Program-made: the position numbers and the translations under genes
Assembly: GCA_015067705.1 (NCBI GenBank)
Contig: SVLW01000007.1
Coordinates: forward strand, 1 to 64,000
Direction: 5' to 3'
DNA from: Oscillospiraceae bacterium
GTDB taxonomy: Bacteria > Bacillota > Clostridia > Oscillospirales > QAMX01
Length of the DNA stretch: 64,000 nucleotides
Notes under the pieces: generated by a model
Seen by the model: only the letters and a program-made list of their open reading frames with translations
The model's database searches: none
What the model was told of the DNA's origin: nothing
Shown: positions 38,222 to 45,955 of the stretch, piece by piece
How the letters are laid out: each line of letters starts with the position of its first letter
How positions within the stretch are numbered: the stretch's first letter is position 1

Positions 38222-38317
38222 GGGAGGCCGGAACATTTTCGCCGTGCCGTGCGTCAAATAAGTACCAAAACATTTGGGACAAAGTCCCGATCCTTTGTGC
38301 AGACAGGAGGAAACACT

Positions 38318-39388
38318 ATGAAACGCCGTACACTCGCTTATTTTCTGCTTTTCGCATTACTCCTGACGGTTCTGACCGGCTGTGCCTCTGCCGATAAAAT
38401 GGCCATGGACAGCGCCGCCGCAGAGACCGAGAGCTATTACTACACGGATAACGATTATGTGTCCGCCCCCACCGAGGAAATGAAGGCTGAGGAAATGGTG
38501 GAGGATGAGGTGGAGTATGACGACTCTGCCACGCTCGCCGGCGATGCTCTGGTCAGCACCGGCAACATTGCCGAGGGCCGCAAGGTGATCCGCAATGCGG
38601 AGATCTGGCTGGAAACGAAGGAATTCGACGCCTCTGTTGCCCGCCTGCAGCAGATCATTGAGGAACTGGGCGGCTATGTCTCCCGCGCCGACGTCTATGT
38701 ACGCAATTCTACTTATTCCCTCCACACCGGCAATTACACCGTCCGCATCCCCTCCGAGAACTTCGACCGCTTTATCTCCTATCGGGAGGATATCGGCTCC
38801 GTCTCTTCCACCAATGTCTGGACGGATGACGTCACCGATACATATTATGACAAGGCCGCCCGCCTCCAGTCTCTGGAGACCAAACAGGCCCGCCTCATCG
38901 AACTGCTGGAAAAAGCAGAGGATATGGAATCCATCATCGCCCTGGAGTCCGAGCTCTCCGATACCATCTATGAGATCGAGCTTCTGACCGGCTCTCTCCG
39001 GAAACTGGATAACCAGATCGCCTATTCCACCATCAGCATCTATCTGGACGAGGTCCGCGAGGTGACGGAGCCTGTGGCTCTGCCCAAGACCCTGGGTGAG
39101 CGCATGAGCTATCGCTTCTCGAGAACCATGGAAAACCTGAGCGATTTCTGTGAGGAAGCCCTTATCTGGTTCGTGGGTGCCCTGCCGGTTCTGGTGATCC
39201 TGCTGGTGATCGCCCTGATCGCGTGGATCATCTTCCGCGCCACCGCGCCCCGTCGTGCCGCCCGCCGTGCAGAGCGCGCCCGCAAGAGCGAGGAAGCTCT
39301 AGCCAAATGGAATGCCACCCCCCGCGCCACCACCTCTCCGGTGGTCGATCAGCTGGAAGAACAGAAGTCCGAAAAGTCTGAGCAGTAA
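38318..39388 (+). CDS. DUF4349 domain lipoprotein
   Basis: Lipobox LLTVLTGCAS; VIRNAEIWLETKEFDASVARLQQIIEELGGYVSRADVYV...VTDTYYDKAARLQSLETKQARLIELLEKAEDMESIIALESELS. Confidence 0.9.
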   Translation: MKRRTLAYFLLFALLLTVLTGCASADKMAMDSAAAETESYYYTDNDYVSAPTEEMKAEEMVEDEVEYDDSATLAGDALVSTGNIAEGRKVIRNAEIWLETKEFDASVARLQQIIEELGGYVSRADVYVRNSTYSLHTGNYTVRIPSENFDRFISYREDIGSVSSTNVWTDDVTDTYYDKAARLQSLETKQARLIELLEKAEDMESIIALESELSDTIYEIELLTGSLRKLDNQIAYSTISIYLDEVREVTEPVALPKTLGERMSYRFSRTMENLSDFCEEALIWFVGALPVLVILLVIALIAWIIFRATAPRRAARRAERARKSEEALAKWNATPRATTSPVVDQLEEQKSEKSEQ

Positions 39389-39430
39389 GACCAATCCCTG
39401 AAAAGCCAAAACCACCAACAAAGAAACCGC

Positions 39431-39467
39431 CTTCCCGGGATTTCCCCGGGAAGGCGGTTTTTCATAT
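39431..39467. terminator. Bidirectional rho-independent terminator
   Basis: ccgccttcccgggatttccccgggaaggcggttttt. Confidence 0.9.
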
Positions 39468-39469
39468 TT

Positions 39470-39781
39470 TTACTTATCAAGCAGTGCTTCGATCTCTTCC
39501 TTGGGACGGAAGCCGATGATGGTGCCCTTCACTTCGCCGCCTTTGAAGACCAGCAGGGAGGGGATGGACATGATCTGGAACTGCATGGCCAGCTCGCGCT
39601 CATTATCCACGTTCACCTTGGCCAGCACCATGGAGTCGCGGCGCTCCGCGGCGATCTCATCCAGAACCGGGGCCACCATGCGGCAGGGGCCGCACCAGGG
39701 CGCCCAGAAGTCCAAAAGAACCGTTTTCTCAGACTGTAATACTTCTTTATCAAAATTGTCACGGGTGATCTCAAGTGCCAT
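39470..39781 (-). CDS. trxA: Thioredoxin
   Basis: VLLDFWAPWCGPCRMVAPVLDEIA. Confidence 0.97.
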   Translation of the reverse strand: MALEITRDNFDKEVLQSEKTVLLDFWAPWCGPCRMVAPVLDEIAAERRDSMVLAKVNVDNERELAMQFQIMSIPSLLVFKGGEVKGTIIGFRPKEEIEALLDK

Positions 39782-39868
39782 AATTTGTTCTCCTTTCGGA
39801 ATCTTTTTCTTTCTGTCTATATTATACCAAATAGGTATTGATTTGTCCATAGGACAAATTGCACAAAA

Positions 39869-41008
39869 TTATTCCTGCGCCGTGATCTGCGGCACCGCGA
39901 TGGACATACGCATCACATACTGCCGGGCGAAGGGACGGCGTGTTTCCTCCCGCCGGAAGCGCAGACGGGTGTAAAACCGCTGGGCAGATTGGTTGACGCT
40001 GGCCACGTTCAGTCTTAGTGTATCCATTCCGCGCCGCCGATATTCCACCACGGCCTTGCCGATGAGCTGGGCGCCAAGGCCCATGCCCCGGAATTCCGGC
40101 TGAAGATAAATGAGCGAGATGTGGCCGGTGGCGGGCTCGTCCTGCTGGCGGGAATCCAGAAGCAGGATGCCAGCCGGCTGGCCGTCCGCCAGAGGAATGA
40201 TGCCGTTCCGGGAGTGATCCAGCAGAAGCCCCCGGGCGTTCTCATAAAACCGCTCCATGGAGAAGAGCCGCAGATTGCCGTATACGGCCTGCCATGCCGC
40301 TTCGCCGCAGTGGCAGATCCAGTCCCGATCCCGGACGGGATCCGCAAAGCGATAGGAAAACTCCACCTTGGGGCGGGTGGTGAAATGGTCGCCGACGGGG
40401 AGGTGAGAAAGATGCGAGGTGTCGTTATAGCGCACCATGTGGAATCGTTCCCCGTCCCAGTCCATCACCGTCACAGAGGCGTTTTTCATATACTGCAGCT
40501 CCCGCACCTGGTCAAAGGGCATCTGCACCGCGGGGAAAAAGGTGCCCATGGCGGCGCTGTGACCCACGATGACGATGCTGCCGCCCGGATGCCGGTTCGC
40601 CAGTCGCTTCACCGTATCGGTCATGCGCTGTGCCACGCACGCTGCGCTCTCGCCGCCCGGCGCACGGAAGCCCCGGAGGTCATGATAAAAATGATGCTGC
40701 TCCTCCGGGAATCGGCGGTTGATATCGCCCCAGGATTCGCCTTCATAGCTGCCGAAATCGTATTCCCGAAGGCCCCGGCAGGGGATCACCGGCAGGCCGG
40801 AGGCCGATGCCGCCGCCTGAGCGGTGCGGTATGCCCGGTATAAATCGCTGGAATACACTGCATCCAGCGGGATATCCGCAAAATAGGCGCTGACGCAGGA
40901 AAGCTGCGCTTCCCCCCGGGGACTCAGCGCACCATTATATTGTCCCTCGCAGATGCGGTAGAGATTCCCCTCCGCCTCCACATGGCGGACAAAATAAAGA
41001 CGGGTCAT
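39869..41008 (-). CDS. Fusion: histidine phosphatase (phosphoglycerate mutase-like) + GNAT acetyltransferase
   Basis: TRLYFVRHVEAEGNLYRICEGQYNGALSPRGEAQL...VIVGHSAAMGTFFPA; then ISLIYLQPEFRGMGLGAQLIGKAVVEYRRRG. Confidence 0.9.
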   Translation of the reverse strand: MTRLYFVRHVEAEGNLYRICEGQYNGALSPRGEAQLSCVSAYFADIPLDAVYSSDLYRAYRTAQAAASASGLPVIPCRGLREYDFGSYEGESWGDINRRFPEEQHHFYHDLRGFRAPGGESAACVAQRMTDTVKRLANRHPGGSIVIVGHSAAMGTFFPAVQMPFDQVRELQYMKNASVTVMDWDGERFHMVRYNDTSHLSHLPVGDHFTTRPKVEFSYRFADPVRDRDWICHCGEAAWQAVYGNLRLFSMERFYENARGLLLDHSRNGIIPLADGQPAGILLLDSRQQDEPATGHISLIYLQPEFRGMGLGAQLIGKAVVEYRRRGMDTLRLNVASVNQSAQRFYTRLRFRREETRRPFARQYVMRMSIAVPQITAQE

Positions 41009-41134
41009 ATGCTCCTCCGATGCTCTTCGGCAAGATCTGATTAAATTCAGTATACCCTGTTTTGCCCCATCTGTAAAGAGGGGAGGAAACTGAAAAAAGA
41101 GCGGCAGAATGCCGCTCCCAACCAGTTTTTTCCA

Positions 41135-41917
41135 TCAATCCTGTGCGATCCGTTCGGTCATTTCCGCAATGTGATCTCCCACGTCCTCCGGGCAATGGGC
41201 GTCCGATACCGTGACGATAGGGATGTGATGACGCTTCATGCACGACAGAAGCGCCGCGTCCATGCCCGGCGCGGCCGTTTCGGGACAGCGGCGGAAGATC
41301 CCGCTGCTCTCCTCGGCATACATCCGCTGCGCCGCCAGGGCCTGTGCCAGGCGTTCGTAATACGCCGTCAGATCAAAGGACGCCTTGTGCCCGAACAGCT
41401 TGATGCAGTCCGGATGGGCGATGCCGTCGAAAAGACCGCTCTGCGCCAGGGAAATGGAGGTCTCAAAATACGTCCGATAGGCCGAATCCACGTCCACGCC
41501 CTCCCAGTGCTCCGCCTTGTGGTCAAACGCAAAGCGATCAATGAAATGCACACTGCCCAACAGGAAGTCGAGCCCGCATCCGCGGGTCTCTTTTTTCACG
41601 AATGCCTCGTATTCCGGGAAATAACAGATCTCGAGACCGAACCGGATGGAAACCGGGAAATCGGTGCGCCGAACCTGTTCGATCAGGGTCAGATAGTCCG
41701 AAAGCCTCAGCTTCCCGGCCTTCCGGTGGAACCATGCGTCCACATAGCTGCTGTGCGCGCACACCGCGCCATACATGGGTACAAACTCCGCAAAGAGATA
41801 GCAGTGCTCCAAAAGCCAGATCTCCCGCATCCCCGTCTCCACCGCACGATCCGCAAAGCGCCGGATCCAGTCAAGGGTATAGTCTCCCTGTTCGATGTGA
41901 ATGTGTCCGTCCCGCAT
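41135..41917 (-). CDS. PHP-domain phosphoesterase (histidinol-phosphatase-like)
   Basis: MRDGHIHIEQGDYTLD; FGLEICYFPEYEAFVKKE; GIAHPDCIKLFG; VSDAHCPEDVG. Confidence 0.87.
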   Translation of the reverse strand: MRDGHIHIEQGDYTLDWIRRFADRAVETGMREIWLLEHCYLFAEFVPMYGAVCAHSSYVDAWFHRKAGKLRLSDYLTLIEQVRRTDFPVSIRFGLEICYFPEYEAFVKKETRGCGLDFLLGSVHFIDRFAFDHKAEHWEGVDVDSAYRTYFETSISLAQSGLFDGIAHPDCIKLFGHKASFDLTAYYERLAQALAAQRMYAEESSGIFRRCPETAAPGMDAALLSCMKRHHIPIVTVSDAHCPEDVGDHIAEMTERIAQD

Positions 41918-41943
41918 TTCTCGTCACCTCCTGTATACTAGAC

Positions 41944-41980
41944 GAAAAACCCCGATAAGGAATTTCCTTACCGGGGTTTT
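41944..41980 (-). terminator. Rho-independent terminator of the rpmG-rplA operon
   Basis: aaaaaccccgataaggaatttccttaccggggtttt. Confidence 0.88.
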
Positions 41981-41991
41981 GATTCGTTTGC

Positions 41992-42690
41992 TTACTTGCT
42001 CTCGATACGAGCGGGGTTGACCTTGACACCGGGGCCCATGGTGGAAGCGACCACGCAGGAGCGGATGTACTGGCCCTTTGCAGCGGCCGGCTTAGCGCGG
42101 ACAACTGCACCCAGCAGAGTGTCAAAGTTCTCACGGAGCTTTTCAACACCGAAAGAAACCTTGCCGATCGGGCAGTGGATGATGTTGGTCTTGTCGAGAC
42201 GATACTCGATCTTACCGGCCTTTGCCTCGGCAACAGCACGGGCAACGTCAGGAGTGACGGTACCGGCCTTGGGGTTCGGCATCAGGCCCTTCGGACCCAG
42301 GACACGACCCAGACGACCGACGACGCCCATCATATCCGGAGAAGCGATGACGACGTCAAAGTCGAACCAGTTTTCCTTCTGGATCTTCTCGACGAGATCG
42401 GTGTCGCCGACATACTCGGCGCCGGCCTCGCGGGCAGCGGCTGCACGGTCATCCTTGGCGAAAACCAGGACGCGGACAGACTTACCGGTGCCGTTCGGAA
42501 GAACGATAGCACCACGAACCTGCTGGTCAGCGTGACGGGAGTCAACACCCAGCTTGATATGAACTTCGACGGTCTCGTCGAACTTTGCCTTTGCGATCTT
42601 AACGACGTTGTCGAGAGCCTCGCTCGGATCATACAGATGGAGCTTCTCAATCTGCTTCATGCTCTCGATATAATTCTTACCTCTATGCAC
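41992..42690 (-). CDS. rplA: 50S ribosomal protein L1
   Basis: [72 protein letters not shown]. Confidence 0.98.
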   Translation of the reverse strand: MHRGKNYIESMKQIEKLHLYDPSEALDNVVKIAKAKFDETVEVHIKLGVDSRHADQQVRGAIVLPNGTGKSVRVLVFAKDDRAAAAREAGAEYVGDTDLVEKIQKENWFDFDVVIASPDMMGVVGRLGRVLGPKGLMPNPKAGTVTPDVARAVAEAKAGKIEYRLDKTNIIHCPIGKVSFGVEKLRENFDTLLGAVVRAKPAAAKGQYIRSCVVASTMGPGVKVNPARIESK

Positions 42691-42707
42691 GTTATTTCCT
42701 CCTAATA

Positions 42708-42757
42708 GTGGTTAGTCGGGCGAATACACGCGGATCGCGGTATTCTTATCCTCCCAC
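42708..42757 (-). promoter_or_regulatory. Candidate L1-binding (23S L1-stalk mimic) leader upstream of rplA
   Basis: Minus strand GTGGGAG-[GAATACCGCG..CGCGTGTATTC]-TAACCAC resembles the 23S H76 base. Confidence 0.6.
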
Positions 42758-42778
42758 ATTGTGGATAAGGCCTCTGCC

Positions 42779-43204
42779 TTATTCCTCAACTAAAATGCCC
42801 ATGCTGCGGGCGGTACCAGCGATCATGCTCATAGCAGTCTCGATGGAAGCAGCATTCAGGTCAGGCATCTTCTGCTCTGCGATCTTGCGGCAGTCAGCCT
42901 TGGACAGGGTAGCGACCTTGGTCTTGTTGGGTTCACCGGAACCACTCTCAATGCCGCAGGCCTTCTTGATGAGAACGGGTGCGGGCGGGGTCTTGGTGAT
43001 AAAGCTGAAGGAACGGTCGGCATAGATCGTGATGATAACCGGGATGATCAGGCCGATGTCATTCTTCGTACGCTCGTTGAATTCTTTCGTAAAGCCCATG
43101 ATGTTGATGCCGTGCGGGCCAAGTGCGGAACCTACCGGAGGGGCGGGAGTTGCCTTACCAGCCGGAATCTGCAGTTTAACGTAACCAATAACCTTCTGTG
43201 CCAC
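42779..43204 (-). CDS. rplK: 50S ribosomal protein L11
   Basis: [49 protein letters not shown] start 43204 with RBS aggaggtg. Confidence 0.98.
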   Translation of the reverse strand: MAQKVIGYVKLQIPAGKATPAPPVGSALGPHGINIMGFTKEFNERTKNDIGLIIPVIITIYADRSFSFITKTPPAPVLIKKACGIESGSGEPNKTKVATLSKADCRKIAEQKMPDLNAASIETAMSMIAGTARSMGILVEE

Positions 43205-43232
43205 CTTGAGGTGCACCTCCTTAGATGTAAAT

Positions 43233-43268
43233 GTGGTGATTCATACGGACGCTCTCGCGTCCTCCCAC
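43233..43268 (-). promoter_or_regulatory. Candidate L1-binding leader upstream of rplK
   Basis: Minus strand GTGGGAGGACGC-GAGA-GCGTCCGTATGAATCACCAC. Confidence 0.6.
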
Positions 43269-43304
43269 GTTGCGCGGGGCGTTTTCTGCGGGGATCCCGC
43301 AGAC

Positions 43305-43829
43305 TTATATCGCTGTGACCTGATGAAGCTCCAGCTCCACCGGGGTCTCGCGGCCAAACATGGAGACGATCACGCGAACACGGTTCTCGTTCTCGTCGAT
43401 TTCGTCCACCGTACCGGTAAAGTTCGTAATGGGACCTTCCGTTACGCGGACCTGGTCGCCCACCTTGTAGGAAAGGGAGACCTTCGGCTCTCTCTTATCG
43501 ATGCCGAGTGCGGCGACTTCCTCATCCGTCAGTGCCACGGGTTTGCTCCCGGGGCCGACAAAGCCGGTCACGCCGCGGGTGTTGCGAACCACATGCCAGC
43601 TGTCATCCGTCATGATCATCTTGACCAGGACATAGCCCGGGAAGATCTTGCGCTCCACTTCCTTCTGGGAGGTTTCGCGGACTTCCAGAACCGTCTCGGT
43701 GGGAATGTTGACTGCAAAGATGAGGTCGTGCAGCTTTCTGTTCTCAATCGTTTTTTCAATTGTTGCGGCTACTTTGTTTTCATAGCCGGAATAGGTATGC
43801 ACAACATACCATCTTGCTTCATCAGCCAT
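43305..43829 (-). CDS. nusG: Transcription termination/antitermination protein NusG
   Basis: RWYVVHTYSGYENKVAATIEKTIENR; FPGYVLVKMIMTDDSWHVVRNTRGVTGFVG. Confidence 0.97.
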   Translation of the reverse strand: MADEARWYVVHTYSGYENKVAATIEKTIENRKLHDLIFAVNIPTETVLEVRETSQKEVERKIFPGYVLVKMIMTDDSWHVVRNTRGVTGFVGPGSKPVALTDEEVAALGIDKREPKVSLSYKVGDQVRVTEGPITNFTGTVDEIDENENRVRVIVSMFGRETPVELELHQVTAI

Positions 43830-43871
43830 TTTGCACCATCCTTCAAACTGAATCAACCGACGATGCAGTGA

Positions 43872-44180
43872 TTAATAACCGGTAGCAAGCTTCAGAATCT
43901 GTTCCAAAATCAGCTTCTCGAATGCGAAGTCCAGAAGACCGACCACGATGGCGACTGCAACCAGCACCACCAGCACCACACAGGTGTTCTTGATGACCTG
44001 CTTCTTGGTGGGCCAAACGATCTTCTTGAATTCACTCTTGAGCTCGCGGAACCATTTGCTGGCTTTGGCCATGGCGTCGCGGAACGTCATTTTCTTCTTG
44101 TTCGGCTTTGCTGCAGGCTTATTCGTCTTGGCTGCTTCTGCTGCCGGCTCAATAGCCTGAGCGATTTTCTTCTTAAACAT
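43872..44180 (-). CDS. secE: Preprotein translocase subunit SecE
   Basis: KWFRELKSEFKKIVWPTKKQVIKNTCVVLVVLVAVAIVVGLLDF. Confidence 0.94.
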   Translation of the reverse strand: MFKKKIAQAIEPAAEAAKTNKPAAKPNKKKMTFRDAMAKASKWFRELKSEFKKIVWPTKKQVIKNTCVVLVVLVAVAIVVGLLDFAFEKLILEQILKLATGY

Positions 44181-44193
44181 AAGTGCAGCTCCC

Positions 44194-44343
44194 TTATCTG
44201 GATTCTCTGTGAACAGTATGCTTTCTGCAGAAACGGCAATACTTGTTCATCTCAAGACGATCGGGATCGTTCTTCTTGTTCTTGAACGTATTGTAGTTGC
44301 GCTGCTTGCACTCTGAACAGGCAAGAGTGATCTTCGTACGCAT
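44194..44343 (-). CDS. rpmG: 50S ribosomal protein L33 (not in supplied ORF track)
   Basis: Own translation: [49 protein letters not shown]. Confidence 0.97.
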   Translation of the reverse strand: MRTKITLACSECKQRNYNTFKNKKNDPDRLEMNKYCRFCRKHTVHRESR

Positions 44344-44428
44344 AAACGGCACCTCCTGTAATATTAGCCTCCCTGAACCGGGCTAACTGAAATTTGAACA
44401 AAAAAAAGAACCCGGACAGGTATCATCA

Positions 44429-44456
44429 ATATACCATATCTCCGGGAAAAGGTCAA
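44429..44456 (-). promoter_or_regulatory. Promoter P1 of rpmG-secE-nusG-rplKA
   Basis: TTGACC - 17 nt - TATATT. Confidence 0.8.
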
Positions 44457-44603
44457 GTCTTTTTTTCAATTTTCACGTTTTTCATGGGTTTCCGGGGCAG
44501 ATTCGGCCCGGATTCGACAAAGTTCACAATGCCGCCCCACCGCGCCGCGGAGCGACCGCAAATTTCGCCGGGATCCGCCCGCCGTGCGGTTCGTCTAGAG
44601 TCC

Positions 44604-44632
44604 ATGATACCAGGGATGCGGGAAAAAGTCAA
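44604..44632 (-). promoter_or_regulatory. Promoter P2 (minus strand, upstream of P1)
   Basis: TTGACT - 17 nt - TATCAT. Confidence 0.65.
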
Positions 44633-44663
44633 AAACTTTTTTTCAAAAACCTGCAAATTATGC

Positions 44664-44692
44664 TTGACAACTGGATGAAACTCTGGTATCAT
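44664..44692 (+). promoter_or_regulatory. Promoter of rplJL
   Basis: TTGACA - 17 nt - TATCAT. Confidence 0.85.
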
Positions 44693-44704
44693 ACTCATGT
44701 TGTG

Positions 44705-44864
44705 TAAAACAACACTTGAGTTTTCCGAAGACAGTACGGGGCATCCGGTATCCGGGTTCCTTAATCGGTGTTACTCACCGCCGTACCGAGGAGGCCGCTT
44801 CTTATCTTAGGTAAGTTTCGCCTTTTGTCTTTGGGATAACCCATGGACAAAAGGTTTTTTTATT
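44705..44864 (+). ncRNA. Ribosomal protein L10 leader with internal attenuator
   Basis: gtacggggcatccggtatccgggttccttaatcggtgttactcaccgccgtaccgaggag typical L10 leader core; ccttttgtct...ggacaaaaggttttttt terminator. Confidence 0.85.
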
Positions 44865-44882
44865 ACTCAGGAGGTGACTGAT

Positions 44883-45419
44883 TTGCCGAACGCAGCAGTT
44901 CTCAAGGAGAAACAGGCAATCGTTGCACAGCTTGCTGAAAAGATGAAGACCGCAAGCGCCGGTGTCCTCGTTGACTATAAGGGCATCACCGTTGCAAACG
45001 ATACCAAACTGCGTCGTGATCTCAGAACCGCCGGTGTTGAGTACAGCGTCGTCAAGAACACTCTGACCAAGCTGGCAGCTCACGAAGTCGGTTTTGATGC
45101 ATTCGACGAACATTTAAACGGCACGACGGCTCTTGCCATCAGCCCCGAAGATCCGATTGCCGCCGCAAAGATCCTGGACAAGTATGCCAAGGATTCGGGC
45201 GGTGCTTTCACGATCAAGTGCGGCTTTGTTGACGGTAAGGTCATCAGCGCTCAGGAAGTAGAAGCTCTGGCATCCATTCCGGGCCGCGAGGGTCTGCTTA
45301 CCCAGCTGCTTTACTGCCTGTCCCATGGCCCGCGCAGCCTTGCAATCGCTCTTAACGCAGTTGCAGAACAGAAAGCCGGCGGTTCCGCCCCCGCGGAAGA
45401 AGCTCCGGCAGAAGCCTAA
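44883..45419 (+). CDS. rplJ: 50S ribosomal protein L10
   Basis: LPNAAVLKEKQAIVAQLAEKMKTASAGVLVDYKGITV; TTG start placed from aggaggtg. Confidence 0.97.
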   Translation: MPNAAVLKEKQAIVAQLAEKMKTASAGVLVDYKGITVANDTKLRRDLRTAGVEYSVVKNTLTKLAAHEVGFDAFDEHLNGTTALAISPEDPIAAAKILDKYAKDSGGAFTIKCGFVDGKVISAQEVEALASIPGREGLLTQLLYCLSHGPRSLAIALNAVAEQKAGGSAPAEEAPAEA

Positions 45420-45452
45420 TCACGTATTATTTTCAAACGGAGGATATTTAAT

Positions 45453-45827
45453 ATGGCTACCGAGAAGATCACTAACATTCTTGAGACTATTGACAGCATG
45501 ACCATCCTCGAGCTGAACGAGCTCGTTAAGGCTATCGAAGAGAAGTACGGTGTTTCCGCTGCTGCTGCTGTTGTCGCCGCTCCCGCTGCTGGCGCTGCTG
45601 CTGCTGTTGAAGAGAAGACCGAGTTCGATGCTATCCTGGTTGACCACGGCGCACAGAAGATCGGCGTCATCAAGGTCGTCCGTGAGATCACTGGCCTGGG
45701 CCTGAAGGAAGCTAAGGACCTGGTTGACAACTGCCCGAAGCCCATCAAGGAAGGCATCTCCAAGGAAGACGCAGAAGAGATCAAGAAGAAGCTGGAAGAT
45801 GCCGGCGCAAAGGTCGAAATCAAGTAA
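45453..45827 (+). CDS. rplL: 50S ribosomal protein L7/L12
   Basis: [71 protein letters not shown]. Confidence 0.99.
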   Translation: MATEKITNILETIDSMTILELNELVKAIEEKYGVSAAAAVVAAPAAGAAAAVEEKTEFDAILVDHGAQKIGVIKVVREITGLGLKEAKDLVDNCPKPIKEGISKEDAEEIKKKLEDAGAKVEIK

Positions 45828-45886
45828 GTTTCTATTTATCTCTGTTCCTTCCGGAACGCAAAACGCTGCATAATCGTAGTGACTGG

Positions 45887-45917
45887 GACTCATGGCTCTG
45901 CCGTGAGTCCTTTTTGC
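45887..45917 (+). terminator. Terminator of rplJL
   Basis: ggactcatggctctgccgtgagtcctttttg. Confidence 0.85.
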
Positions 45918-45919
45918 AT

Positions 45920-45955
45920 GAAAAAAAGCCCGGGAAAATGGCCGGGGCTTTTTCT
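45920..45955 (-). terminator. Terminator of the MerR-RDD gene
   Basis: aaaaaaagcccgggaaaatggccggggcttttt. Confidence 0.75.

Noticed and set aside
35955-38317. Riboswitch (T-box, SAM, NAD-sensing) upstream of cysK/pncB/pduL
   Set aside because: Leaders are too short or show only ordinary terminators and promoters; no conserved riboswitch core recognised.
44453-44698. 81-aa minus-strand ORF in the ribosomal spacer
   Set aside because: Overlaps the predicted rplJ promoter and minus-strand P2; composition not coding-like.
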